Assembly: GCA_003551865.1 (NCBI GenBank)
Contig: PUNU01000214.1
Span: 1 to 8,692, forward strand
Direction: 5' to 3'
Source: Syntrophomonadaceae bacterium
Lineage (GTDB): Bacteria; Bacillota_D; Dethiobacteria; DTU022
DNA: 8,692 bases
Under the pieces are notes generated by a model. The model made no database searches. It saw only the letters and a list, made by a program, of their open reading frames with translations, and had not been told where the DNA came from. Within the stretch, counting starts at the first letter, position 1; each line of letters starts with the position of its first letter. The position numbers and the translations under genes are program-made. Below, piece by piece: positions 1 through 5,563 of the stretch.

Positions 1-451
1 CCAGCAGCGATACAGCCTCTTCCACGGTCAATATCTTCTCCGGCGGAACCCGGCAGCTTATAATTGACATTTCTTCCAGTATGTTGCATTCCAGGGTTTC
101 AATGCCTTCACCGCTCCGCTTGTAAGCGGCTTTCAGGGAACCGGCTACCTCATCCAAAACTTCTTTCGAATCTACCGGAATAAGCGGCGTGCCATCCACG
201 GTTATCATATAAGCATCGGTCAACATGGTCATATGCTGGCGAATAAAGGCACGAACAGCTTCCGTTTCAGGTTTGCTGTCCGGCCTGTATTCTTTACGGA
301 CGACTATATCTTCAACAGGATTCATTTCCATACCATATAAATCACCACAGCGCTCAGCCAAATCGGATACAAAGTGTTCAATATCCTTTGCATTGTCTAC
401 AACGCCTGCTTCTTGGCCATCCAGGAAAACCACATAGGCATACCTGCCCAT
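1..451 (-). CDS. Partial membrane-anchored protein, probable N-terminal region of an M23-type cell-wall peptidase
   Basis: The frame is open from the ATG at 451-449 to the window edge (150 full codons), so the C-terminus and any catalytic domain lie outside. The protein begins MGRYAYVVFLDGQEAG and continues with mixed alpha/beta sequence ending in PPEKILTVEEAVSLL. From memory, the pattern 'YAYVVFLDGQEVG + DN..DIE..V..L' followed by 'EEILTVEEA..LL' is how clostridial M23 (LysM/G5) peptidases start, just outside the membrane, before the G5 and zinc peptidase domains. No HxxxD or HxH catalytic motif is visible here. The same frame continues upstream of this ATG into a hydrophobic helix (AFYFIIISTLFLLFFLGL, 516-463), so the real start is very probably further upstream (see the next entry). 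The ATG at 451 has only a poor ribosome binding site and would lose the membrane anchor. Family assignment is inference; the partial frame itself is clear. Confidence 0.55.
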   Translation of the reverse strand, partial: MGRYAYVVFLDGQEAGVVDNAKDIEHFVSDLAERCGDLYGMEMNPVEDIVVRKEYRPDSKPETEAVRAFIRQHMTMLTDAYMITVDGTPLIPVDSKEVLDEVAGSLKAAYKRSGEGIETLECNILEEMSIISCRVPPEKILTVEEAVSLL

Positions 452-637
452 GTATTCATTTAGGCCTAAAAAAAACAATAAAAACAAGGTGGAAATAATA
501 ATAAAGTAAAATGCTTTAATTTTCCCGGCCCGAAACCAGGCCGGCAGCTTTTCAAGAATCTGCCTGCAGCGTGTCGGCTTTTTTCAGGGAGGCCTTTTTC
601 CCGCAGGCACTGTGCGAAGAATTGACTTCGATTTCAT
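452..637 (-). pseudogene. Upstream in-frame extension of the left-edge gene: ATG start, in-frame TGA, then membrane helix
   Basis: Reading on the minus strand from an ATG at 637-635 gives MKSKSILRTVPAGKRPP, then TGA at 584-586, then KKPTRCRQILEKLPAWFRAG, then the helix IKAFYFIIISTLFLLFFLGL, and then the protein described at 1-451, all in one frame (637 to 451 is 62 codons). A purine-rich AGAAAGGA (658-651) lies about 13 nt before this ATG, rather far but usable. The 16-codon stretch between the TGA and the helix is basic, as expected for the cytoplasmic side of a membrane anchor. Between the TGA and 451 there is no ATG or GTG; the only TTG codons (487 and 478) lie inside the helix with no ribosome binding site. 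I therefore infer a nonsense-interrupted N-terminus, a sequencing error, a non-canonical start or readthrough. TGA is a normal stop elsewhere in this window (dnaB and the FAD gene end in TGA). Confidence 0.45.
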
Positions 638-864
638 TTGCTTAGGACGTTCCTTTCTGCGATGTTCCCCTCTAGGTTGTCAAACAGCCGCCAATTAAAA
701 TCAAGGACCCTTTGCTGTTACGCAAATATGCTTTTTAATACCATTATCGCTGCATATTTAAGGACAAGCACTTGCAAGAAAAAAAAATAACATATTATTA
801 TTCAACAAAGATTAAAAATATCCTGCCCCGGAACCTTGGTGCCGGTTGCACCCCTCTTTCATAA
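638..864. other. Intergenic region between the FAD gene and the left-edge gene
   Basis: These 227 bp hold no gene that I can support. The part nearest the FAD gene has a short GC hairpin (838-852) and an AT-rich block with nine consecutive A (779-787; T on the minus strand). The part nearest the left-edge gene has a perfect TTGACA -35-like hexamer on the minus strand (683-678), but the hexamer 17 bp downstream is GCAGAA, a poor -10. A 6-bp inverted pair, AACAGC and GCTGTT on the minus strand, frames roughly 25 nt just before it. A promoter for the left-edge gene is expected here but not resolved. Confidence 0.5.
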
Positions 865-2268
865 TCAGTTTTTCCGCATCCGGCTGATGATTTCCCGGGC
901 AGCGAGCATCCCCGACGCCGAGGCCTGGACCAGACCCCTGGTAACCCCGGCCCCGTCTCCAACAGCAAAAAGATTTTCTATCGCGGTCTCCAAACTCGAG
1001 GATAAAGAAAGCCGGAAGGAGTAAAACTTCACTTCGACACCGTACAAAAGCGTATGCCTGGAGTTGACCCCGGGAGTTAATTTGTCGAGCGCTTCGAGCA
1101 TTTCAATTATGGCGATCAGGTAACGGTAAGGCAATACCAGGCTTAAGTCACCCGGAGTAGCTTCGGCCATGGTGGGACGGACCAGTCCCCGGTTTATCCT
1201 TTCCGGAGTGGACCGCCGGCCCATCAACAAATCGCCCAGCCTCTGGATAAGCACACCGTCTCCCAGCATATTGGCCAGGCTGGCAATATAGCGGCCATAG
1301 CGGATCGGTTCATTAAAAGGTTCTGTAAAAGATTTACTTACCAGCAAGGCAAAATTTGTATTGTCCGTTTTGGTTTCCGCATAGCTGTGCCCGTTTACAG
1401 TGATCAGGCCTTCATTATGTTCGGTCACCACTACCCCGTAAGGGTTCATGCAGAAAGTGCGAATCCTGTCATCGAACTGGCTGGTAAAGTAAATCAGCTT
1501 GGATTCGTATATTTGGCTGGTCAGTTCCTCCATGAGTACGGCGGGCACCTCCACCCGCACTCCGATATCGACCGGGTTGGTGGATCCCGTCAAGTCCAGG
1601 CGCTTTGACTCCCGGAATATCCATTCGGCACCGACCCTGCCGGGGCCACAAATTACATAGTCAGCGGTGTAAGTTTCACCGTTTTCGAGCCTGACCCCAA
1701 AAACTTTGCCCTCTTCGCACACCAGTTCTTCAACAACCGTATTCATCTTGATATCAACCTGATCAAAGAGGGCGTCATACATGTTCTTTAAAACATGATA
1801 GCATTTTTCTGTACCCATATGCCTGATACGAGCCGGGATCAAGCTTAAACCCGCCGCAGCGGCACATCTCTCCATTTTTTTGATCGCTTCCCGATTTGTT
1901 CCATAAAGCCCGGCCGATGCACCAAACGACTGGTAAGCTCTGTCTACTTCCTCAATCAGTTCATCCAGTGCAGACTGGTCAATAAAATCATTCAAAAACC
2001 CCCCAAAAGCAGAGGTCAGGGTCAATTTGCCGTCGCTAAAAGCCCCGGCACCGCCCCAACCACAGGTTATCGCACAGGGTGAACACTTGAGGCAGCGGCC
2101 ATATTCTTTCTGATTCTTGCACCGGCGCTTCTCCAGGGGGGCTCCCCTGTCAACAATCAACACCCTGGCGTCGCTCTTTTCTGTAAGTTCCAGGGCAGCA
2201 AAGATGCCGGCCGGGCCGGCACCAACAATAATCACATCGTACTGCTTGCCTTTCATAACCGACTTCAC
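865..2268 (-). CDS. FAD-dependent oxidoreductase, COG2509-like, with a cysteine cluster
   Basis: This 467-residue protein opens with a Rossmann dinucleotide-binding motif, VIIVGAGPAGIFAAL (residues 12-26), with the acidic ribose-binding residue at D40 (VLIVDRG). A second FAD contact motif, NLFAVGDGAGVTRGL, lies near the C-terminus and is typical of this superfamily. Cysteines 50, 59, 62, 65 and 69 precede the signature GWGGAGAFSDGKLTLT (70-85), which marks the 'FAD-dependent dehydrogenase' family COG2509. The CX2CX2CX3C spacing of 59-69 looks like an iron-sulfur or other metal site, but that is inference. Its substrate is unknown. The start chosen is GTG at 2268, which overlaps the dnaB stop as GTGA and has AAGGG about 8 nt upstream; the ATG at 2256 (codon 5) is an alternative. 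It ends TGA TTA TGA, a backed-up stop. Overlap with dnaB implies co-transcription and coupled translation. Confidence 0.85.
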   Translation of the reverse strand: MKSVMKGKQYDVIIVGAGPAGIFAALELTEKSDARVLIVDRGAPLEKRRCKNQKEYGRCLKCSPCAITCGWGGAGAFSDGKLTLTSAFGGFLNDFIDQSALDELIEEVDRAYQSFGASAGLYGTNREAIKKMERCAAAAGLSLIPARIRHMGTEKCYHVLKNMYDALFDQVDIKMNTVVEELVCEEGKVFGVRLENGETYTADYVICGPGRVGAEWIFRESKRLDLTGSTNPVDIGVRVEVPAVLMEELTSQIYESKLIYFTSQFDDRIRTFCMNPYGVVVTEHNEGLITVNGHSYAETKTDNTNFALLVSKSFTEPFNEPIRYGRYIASLANMLGDGVLIQRLGDLLMGRRSTPERINRGLVRPTMAEATPGDLSLVLPYRYLIAIIEMLEALDKLTPGVNSRHTLLYGVEVKFYSFRLSLSSSLETAIENLFAVGDGAGVTRGLVQASASGMLAAREIISRMRKN

Positions 2269-3611
2269 CCTTCTTCCCTTATAGATTCACGGGCAATATT
2301 GGCAAATTTTGTATATCGGTCAAGGAAGTAAAGCTCCACCAAACCGGTCGGCCCGTTACGCTGCTTGGCAATATTAATTTCGGCAACGTTGCCTTTATCG
2401 GAATCCCGGTTGTAATAAGATTCCCGGTAAATAAACATAACCAGGTCTGCATTGGCTTCTATGCCCCCGGATTCCATTAAGTCGCTAAGGATGGGACGCC
2501 GATCCGGCCTTTTTTCCACGGCCCTGCTGAGTTGTGAAAGAGCCACGACCGGGACATTAAGTTCCTTTGCCAGGGCTTTTAAAGCTCGTGAGATTTCTGA
2601 CAGCTCCTGCTGGCGGCTTTCAGCCCGACTAAAACCACGCATTAACTGGAGATAATCGACAAAAACCGCTTCTAATCCCTTTTCAGCTTTGAGCCTCCTG
2701 GCCTTGGCTCTAACCTCCATTACGGAAAGGGAAGCCGTATCGTCAATGTAAAGAGGGGATTCACTTAAAGGTCCCACAGCCCTGGTCAACTTCTGCCACT
2801 CTTCCTGGGAGAGAAAGCCTCGCCTCATGTTCTGGGCATCGATTTGAGCTTCGGCACAAAGCAGCCGCTGTGCCAGCTGTTCTTTCGACATCTCCATACT
2901 GAAAAATGCCGTCGGCTTTTTTTCATTAACCGCAATTTGCTGGGTCATGTTGAGAGCCAGAGTTGTTTTCCCCATGCTGGGGCGAGCGGCCACTACGACA
3001 AGATCGGAATTCTGCAGTCCTGAACACAAACGGTCCAGGTCTTTAAATCCTGTAGCCAGGCCGGTGACTCCTTTTTTTTCATCATAAAGCTTCTCTATGC
3101 GATCGAAGGCCTGTACCAGGACGTCTTTCAGGGGGGCAAATCCCTGGTGCTTGCCCCGGCGACCAATTTCAAAAATGATTTGTTCCGCTTCGTCCAAAAA
3201 CTCATCTACACTGTCCGGCGCCTCATAACTGCGGGTAACAATGCCGGTTGCAGCCTGGATCAGGGACCGCAGTATTGACTTTTCCCTGACAATATTGGAA
3301 TGGTACTGCACGTTTGCCGCCGTAGGAACAGCGTTGGCCAGGGTCACAAGGTATGCCCTGCCACCAACCTCTTCCAGGCACTGCTTGCGCTGCAGTTCTT
3401 CAGACAGGGTAACCAGATCGACCGGCTCGCCTTTTTCACTTAAGGAAATAATGGCATCAAAAATTTTCTGATGGGCAGTGCTGTAAAAATCCTGCTCGAC
3501 AAGCAGCTCAGCTGCAGCATAAATTGCTTCTTTGTCAATAATCATTGAACCAAGGACAGACTGTTCGGCTTCTTTACTTTGAGGCGGAACTCTGTCGCCT
3601 ATAACTACCAC
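2265..3611 (-). CDS. dnaB: Replicative DNA helicase DnaB (DnaC in Bacillus nomenclature)
   Basis: The product is the hexameric 5'-3' helicase that unwinds DNA at the replication fork and binds primase. At 448 residues it is of normal family length. The N-terminal primase-interaction domain spans about residues 8-110 (PPQSKEAEQSVLGSM) and is followed by the linker helix region around 138-150. The RecA-like ATPase domain has Walker A ARPSMGKTT (209-217), the catalytic glutamate in FFSMEMS (E240), Walker B VFVDYLQL (316-323), the sensor glutamine in ALSQLSR (Q360), the DLMESGGIEANAD segment (377-389) and the AKQRNGPTG finger (415-423; K416, R418). All key residues are present. The start is GTG, supported by AAAGGAGG (3628-3621) nine nt upstream; no ATG is close. 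It follows rplI by 27 bp, a conserved Firmicute pairing, and overlaps the FAD gene by 4 bp. No intein is seen. Confidence 0.97.
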   Translation of the reverse strand: MVVIGDRVPPQSKEAEQSVLGSMIIDKEAIYAAAELLVEQDFYSTAHQKIFDAIISLSEKGEPVDLVTLSEELQRKQCLEEVGGRAYLVTLANAVPTAANVQYHSNIVREKSILRSLIQAATGIVTRSYEAPDSVDEFLDEAEQIIFEIGRRGKHQGFAPLKDVLVQAFDRIEKLYDEKKGVTGLATGFKDLDRLCSGLQNSDLVVVAARPSMGKTTLALNMTQQIAVNEKKPTAFFSMEMSKEQLAQRLLCAEAQIDAQNMRRGFLSQEEWQKLTRAVGPLSESPLYIDDTASLSVMEVRAKARRLKAEKGLEAVFVDYLQLMRGFSRAESRQQELSEISRALKALAKELNVPVVALSQLSRAVEKRPDRRPILSDLMESGGIEANADLVMFIYRESYYNRDSDKGNVAEINIAKQRNGPTGLVELYFLDRYTKFANIARESIREEG

Positions 3612-3614
3612 CTG

Positions 3615-3629
3615 GAAAGGCCTCCTTTC
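3615..3629 (-). promoter_or_regulatory. Hairpin over the dnaB Shine-Dalgarno
   Basis: On the minus strand GAAAGG, AGG, CCTTTC forms a perfect 6-bp stem with a 3-nt loop. The ribosome binding site AAAGGAGG lies in its 5' arm and loop, and the structure ends 3 nt before the dnaB GTG. The rplI stop is only 27 nt upstream of the dnaB start, so a ribosome finishing rplI would cover and melt it. The structure is seen in the sequence; its role in translational coupling is inference. Confidence 0.4.
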
Positions 3630-3638
3630 ATCAGGGAG

Positions 3639-4085
3639 TTACTCTTCTTTTTCCACCCTGATAGCCAGGTCTGCTTTTATACCCGGATACAGCCGCACAG
3701 CAGCCGCGTGATCACCGATGCTTTTAATTTGTCCATCAATCTCAATATCTTTCTTATCAACTTCAAAACCCTTCTCGGAAAGCCTGGCTGAAATATCAGC
3801 CGGTGTAACAGAACCAAAAAGTCGTCCACCTTCACCGGCGGGCATCTTAAAAACCAGCTCTTTTTGAGCCAGTTGTTCAGCCTGTGAGCGAGCCTGTTCT
3901 TCCTGCTGGCGTTGGATCATTTCTTCTTTTTCCCGGCGCTTTTCCCAATCACGCAAACGCTGAGGCGTCGCCTCGACAGCCAAACCGCGGGGGAAAAGAT
4001 GGTTGCGGGCATAACCGGGAGCCACATCCTTTAAGTCCCCCTTTTTGCCCAGGTTGGGAACATCCTGCTGTAATATTACCTGCAT
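3639..4085 (-). CDS. rplI: 50S ribosomal protein bL9
   Basis: The 148-residue protein has the usual bL9 layout: a small N-terminal RNA-binding domain, a long central helix and a C-terminal domain. The N-terminal signature is intact: [20 protein letters not shown] (13-32), containing the family's GYxRNxLxP core. The helix (about 41-75) is rich in Arg, Glu and Gln ([20 protein letters not shown]). The C-terminal domain (76-148) has [11 protein letters not shown] (89-99), also typical. It binds 23S rRNA at the base of the L1 stalk. The ATG is preceded by GGAAAGGAG about 10 nt upstream. It is the first gene of the second unit, placed after the terminator that closes rpsR and directly before dnaB. 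The DUF2232 and GdpP genes that often precede it in Bacillota are missing. Confidence 0.97.
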   Translation of the reverse strand: MQVILQQDVPNLGKKGDLKDVAPGYARNHLFPRGLAVEATPQRLRDWEKRREKEEMIQRQQEEQARSQAEQLAQKELVFKMPAGEGGRLFGSVTPADISARLSEKGFEVDKKDIEIDGQIKSIGDHAAAVRLYPGIKADLAIRVEKEE

Positions 4086-4108
4086 CTAATAATCGCTCCT
4101 TTCCGCTT

Positions 4109-4127
4109 GCCGATGTAAAAGATCGGC
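4109..4127 (-). promoter_or_regulatory. Small hairpin in the rplI leader
   Basis: GCCGAT and ATCGGC form a 6-bp stem around a 7-nt loop on the minus strand, ending a few nt before the rplI ribosome binding site. It lies between the rpsR terminator and the rplI ATG and begins at the last base of the TAG of a possible 6-codon minigene (4147-4127). There is no T-run after it, so it is not a terminator. Its function is unknown. Confidence 0.3.
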
Positions 4128-4147
4128 TACCGGTAAATTCGCTTCAC
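4127..4147 (-). other. Possible six-codon leader minigene before rplI
   Basis: On the minus strand GTG AAG CGA ATT TAC CGG TAG (VKRIYR) follows a good ribosome binding site, GGAGTGAGG, about 5 nt upstream. It could be a translated leader, or the remaining start of a gene once located between rpsR and rplI. A frame this short can occur by chance, so this is a weak call. Confidence 0.15.
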
Positions 4148-4168
4148 ATTGTCCTCACTCCTGCCAAC

Positions 4169-4204
4169 AAAAAACGGTGTCCGGAATAATTATCCCGACA
4201 CCGT
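4169..4204 (-). terminator. Intrinsic terminator after rpsR
   Basis: Minus-strand ACGGTGTC (4204-4197) pairs with GACACCGT (4181-4174) for 8 bp. One mismatch separates this from 3 further pairs (GGA with TCC) toward the A/T-rich loop. Six T follow at once (4174-4169), the last stem base being the first T. It starts 23 nt after the rpsR stop codon. There is no matching T-run on the plus strand, so it acts in one direction. It separates rpsF-ssb-rpsR from rplI-dnaB. Confidence 0.85.
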
Positions 4205-4227
4205 AAATAACCGCGGTGCTGTATTTC

Positions 4228-4458
4228 TTACTCTGAGGTAAATGGCAGCAGGGCCATTATTCTGGACCTTTTTATCGCCCGGGTCAGCTGGCGCTGGTGC
4301 CTCGCACAGTTGCCGGAAATGCGGCGCGGCAAAATTTTTCCGCGTTCGGTAACAAAACGTTTTAATTTATCGTACTGTTTGTAATCGACGTTTTCAATTT
4401 TATCGACACAAAAACTGCAGATCTTCCTTTTTGGCTTTCTGCCTCTGTCACGCCTCAT
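4228..4458 (-). CDS. rpsR: 30S ribosomal protein bS18, zinc-binding form
   Basis: The 76-residue protein has the basic N-terminus ([12 protein letters not shown]) and the core [18 protein letters not shown] (25-42) followed by the C-terminal signature [20 protein letters not shown] (43-62) of bS18. Cysteines 14 and 17 (CSFC), C51 and H54 are placed as in the zinc-binding 'C+' version of S18. Many bacteria have a zinc-free paralogue, so this is the zinc-dependent type. S18 binds S6 on the 30S platform, which fits its place in the rpsF-ssb-rpsR unit. The ATG has AAAGGAG nine nt upstream and the gap after ssb is only 18 bp. The gene is followed by a strong terminator. Confidence 0.97.
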   Translation of the reverse strand: MRRDRGRKPKRKICSFCVDKIENVDYKQYDKLKRFVTERGKILPRRISGNCARHQRQLTRAIKRSRIMALLPFTSE

Positions 4459-4476
4459 TAAATCACTCTCCTTTCG

Positions 4477-4884
4477 TTAAAAAGGAACATCATTCTCGCT
4501 AATTTCGACATCGTCAAAATTCTGGGAACCGGTCTCATCCGGTTTCGATTCACCGGACCCGCTCGGCTTGTCAAGGAAGCGAACATCGCCGGCGACTACT
4601 TCGGCTACTTTGCGCCTTACACCCTGGCTGTCATCAAAAGACCTGATCTGCAGACGCCCGCTAACAGCGGCCAGACTGCCTTTTTTCAAATAATTGGCAC
4701 AGTTTTCCGCCTGCTTTCTCCAGGTTACAATATTGATAAAATCAGTCTCCCTTTCTCCCTGCTGGTTGGTAAAAGGACGATCTACTGCCAGGGTAAAATT
4801 CGCTACCGGTGTACCGCTGCCCGGAATATAACGAAGTTCCGGCTCACGTGTTAAACGCCCGATCAATACAACCTGATTTAACAT
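4477..4884 (-). CDS. ssb: Single-stranded DNA-binding protein SSB
   Basis: The 135-residue protein has the N-terminal OB fold (about 1-105): [20 protein letters not shown], then PVANFTLAV, then [20 protein letters not shown] with the DNA-stacking W55, and [10 protein letters not shown] short hydrophilic linker (106-123) is followed by the acidic tip [12 protein letters not shown] (124-135). This tip ends in the DVPF-type peptide that recruits replication and repair partners in bacterial SSBs. The linker is shorter than in many SSBs, making the protein smaller than the Bacillus and E. coli forms. It coats single-stranded DNA at forks and repair sites. It lies between rpsF and rpsR as in most Bacillota, with gaps of 38 and 18 bp. 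The ATG is preceded by GAGAGG and GGGGAAA. Confidence 0.97.
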   Translation of the reverse strand: MLNQVVLIGRLTREPELRYIPGSGTPVANFTLAVDRPFTNQQGERETDFINIVTWRKQAENCANYLKKGSLAAVSGRLQIRSFDDSQGVRRKVAEVVAGDVRFLDKPSGSGESKPDETGSQNFDDVEISENDVPF

Positions 4885-4922
4885 GGTTTCCCCATCCTCT
4901 CAATCTAATCATTAACGGTCTT

Positions 4923-5381
4923 TTATTCTGACTTTTCTTCTTGCTTTTCCTCACTATCGCCGCCCTGCTCACCGGCACCAGTTTCCCCGGCTTCTTCAAT
5001 TTCCTCTGCCGGGGCGGCTTCGCCAGGTTCAGGTGACTCCCCGGCTTCTGATGCCTCGGCCGCTTCTTCGGTAGCGGCAGCGTCTTCAAGAGCCTGTTCG
5101 TCTGTGCGCACAACGATATAACGGATTACCGCATCGGAAACCCGGAAGAAATGTTCGATTTCGGGAATTATTTCGCCTGAACCGCTGAAGTAAAGGAGGT
5201 AGTAGTGACCTTCCTGGTAGTTGTTAATCTCGTATGCCAGCCTGCGTTTTTGCCAGTCAATTGCTTTTTCGACTGTGCCCCGGTTCTTGCTGATGGTGCT
5301 TTTCAGTTCGTTTAATACTTCTTCATGTTCTTCCGTCTCCAGGTCCGGACGGATAATAAACATAATTTCATAAAGTCCCAA
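4923..5381 (-). CDS. rpsF: 30S ribosomal protein bS6 with a long acidic tail
   Basis: Residues 1-93 are a standard bS6 fold: YEIMFIIRPDLETEE at the start, then IDWQKRRLAYEINNYQEGHYY (41-61) and a final strand VIRYIVVRTDE. A tail of about 58 residues (95-152) follows, with 20 Glu, 2 Asp, 13 Ala and only 2 Lys, so the protein is much longer than the usual 95-100 residues. The tail is low in complexity and probably disordered. The start is TTG at 5381. It is supported by GGAGGTGAT, a perfect match to the 16S 3' end, five nt upstream; the next ATG is inside the conserved first strand (codon 7). S6 binds S18 and the central domain of 16S rRNA. It is the first gene of the rpsF-ssb-rpsR unit, with a promoter and structured leader just upstream. 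Confidence 0.96.
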   Translation of the reverse strand: MGLYEIMFIIRPDLETEEHEEVLNELKSTISKNRGTVEKAIDWQKRRLAYEINNYQEGHYYLLYFSGSGEIIPEIEHFFRVSDAVIRYIVVRTDEQALEDAAATEEAAEASEAGESPEPGEAAPAEEIEEAGETGAGEQGGDSEEKQEEKSE

Positions 5382-5392
5382 CGTCTATCACC

Positions 5393-5429
5393 TCCCTCTG
5401 GACTTACGGCCCCGCTTAAGGGGCAGGGA
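5393..5429 (-). promoter_or_regulatory. rpsF leader hairpin, candidate S6:S18 autoregulatory element
   Basis: In the short leader, UCCCU (5429-5425) pairs with AGGGA (5397-5393), and stacked directly inside it GCCCC (5424-5420) pairs with GGGGC (5413-5409) around the loop UUAAGC. An 11-nt one-sided internal loop (5408-5398) remains on the 3' side, and a CCG occupies 5409-5407 at its edge. The outer stem takes in the first bases of the rpsF Shine-Dalgarno. Known S6:S18 leaders are hairpins with a CCG in an asymmetric loop that mimics the 16S rRNA site. The match to that class is inference from structure and position. Confidence 0.5.
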
Positions 5430-5441
5430 ATAACCTCAAAC

Positions 5442-5470
5442 ATAATAGCATATTTATATTGCCCCGGCAA
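5442..5470 (-). promoter_or_regulatory. Sigma-A type promoter of rpsF-ssb-rpsR
   Basis: On the minus strand TTGCCG (5470-5465) is followed after exactly 17 bp by TATTAT (5447-5442). A TG one base upstream of the -10 (TGCTATTAT) makes it an extended -10. Transcription should start near 5435, giving a leader of about 54 nt that contains the hairpin at 5393-5429. The spacer is A/T-rich in its downstream part. Confidence 0.75.
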
Positions 5471-5563
5471 GCTGTTAAAAGCTAAAATCCCCGCCGTTTG
5501 TCCCGGGCAGAAAATAATACGCCGCAATCGGCTGCCTGCATGCCGCCTTCCGTGCTTATCGGC

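Noticed and set aside
655..683. TTGACA with a hexamer 17 bp downstream as a promoter for the left-edge gene
   Set aside because: The -35 is perfect but the -10 position reads GCAGAA, so a sigma-A promoter is not supported.
779..804. AATAA/TTATT stem followed by a run of T on the minus strand as a terminator
   Set aside because: The stem is all A/T and 5 bp long, which is too weak to support a call; it is more likely A/T-rich intergenic sequence.
838..852. GGTGC-loop-GCACC hairpin after the FAD gene as a terminator
   Set aside because: The stem is only 5 bp and on the minus strand the next T-run is well downstream rather than directly after the stem.
1387..1608. Plus-strand open frame within the FAD gene, and similar plus-strand frames elsewhere
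   Set aside because: These are antisense shadows of well-supported minus-strand genes with no recognisable domains or initiation signals.
2206..2220. Perfect GCCGGCC/GGCCGGC palindrome
   Set aside because: It lies inside the FAD gene and encodes the Gly-Pro-Ala-Gly part of the Rossmann motif, so it is explained by coding.
4844..5113. 89-residue minus-strand frame overlapping rpsF and ssb
   Set aside because: It is the shifted frame of the Glu/Ala-rich rpsF tail, has no ribosome binding site of note and resembles no family.
5508..5532. GCCG-ATTG-CGGC hairpin followed by GTATTATTTT after the AI-2E gene as a terminator
   Set aside because: A 4-bp stem and an interrupted T-run are too weak to call a terminator.
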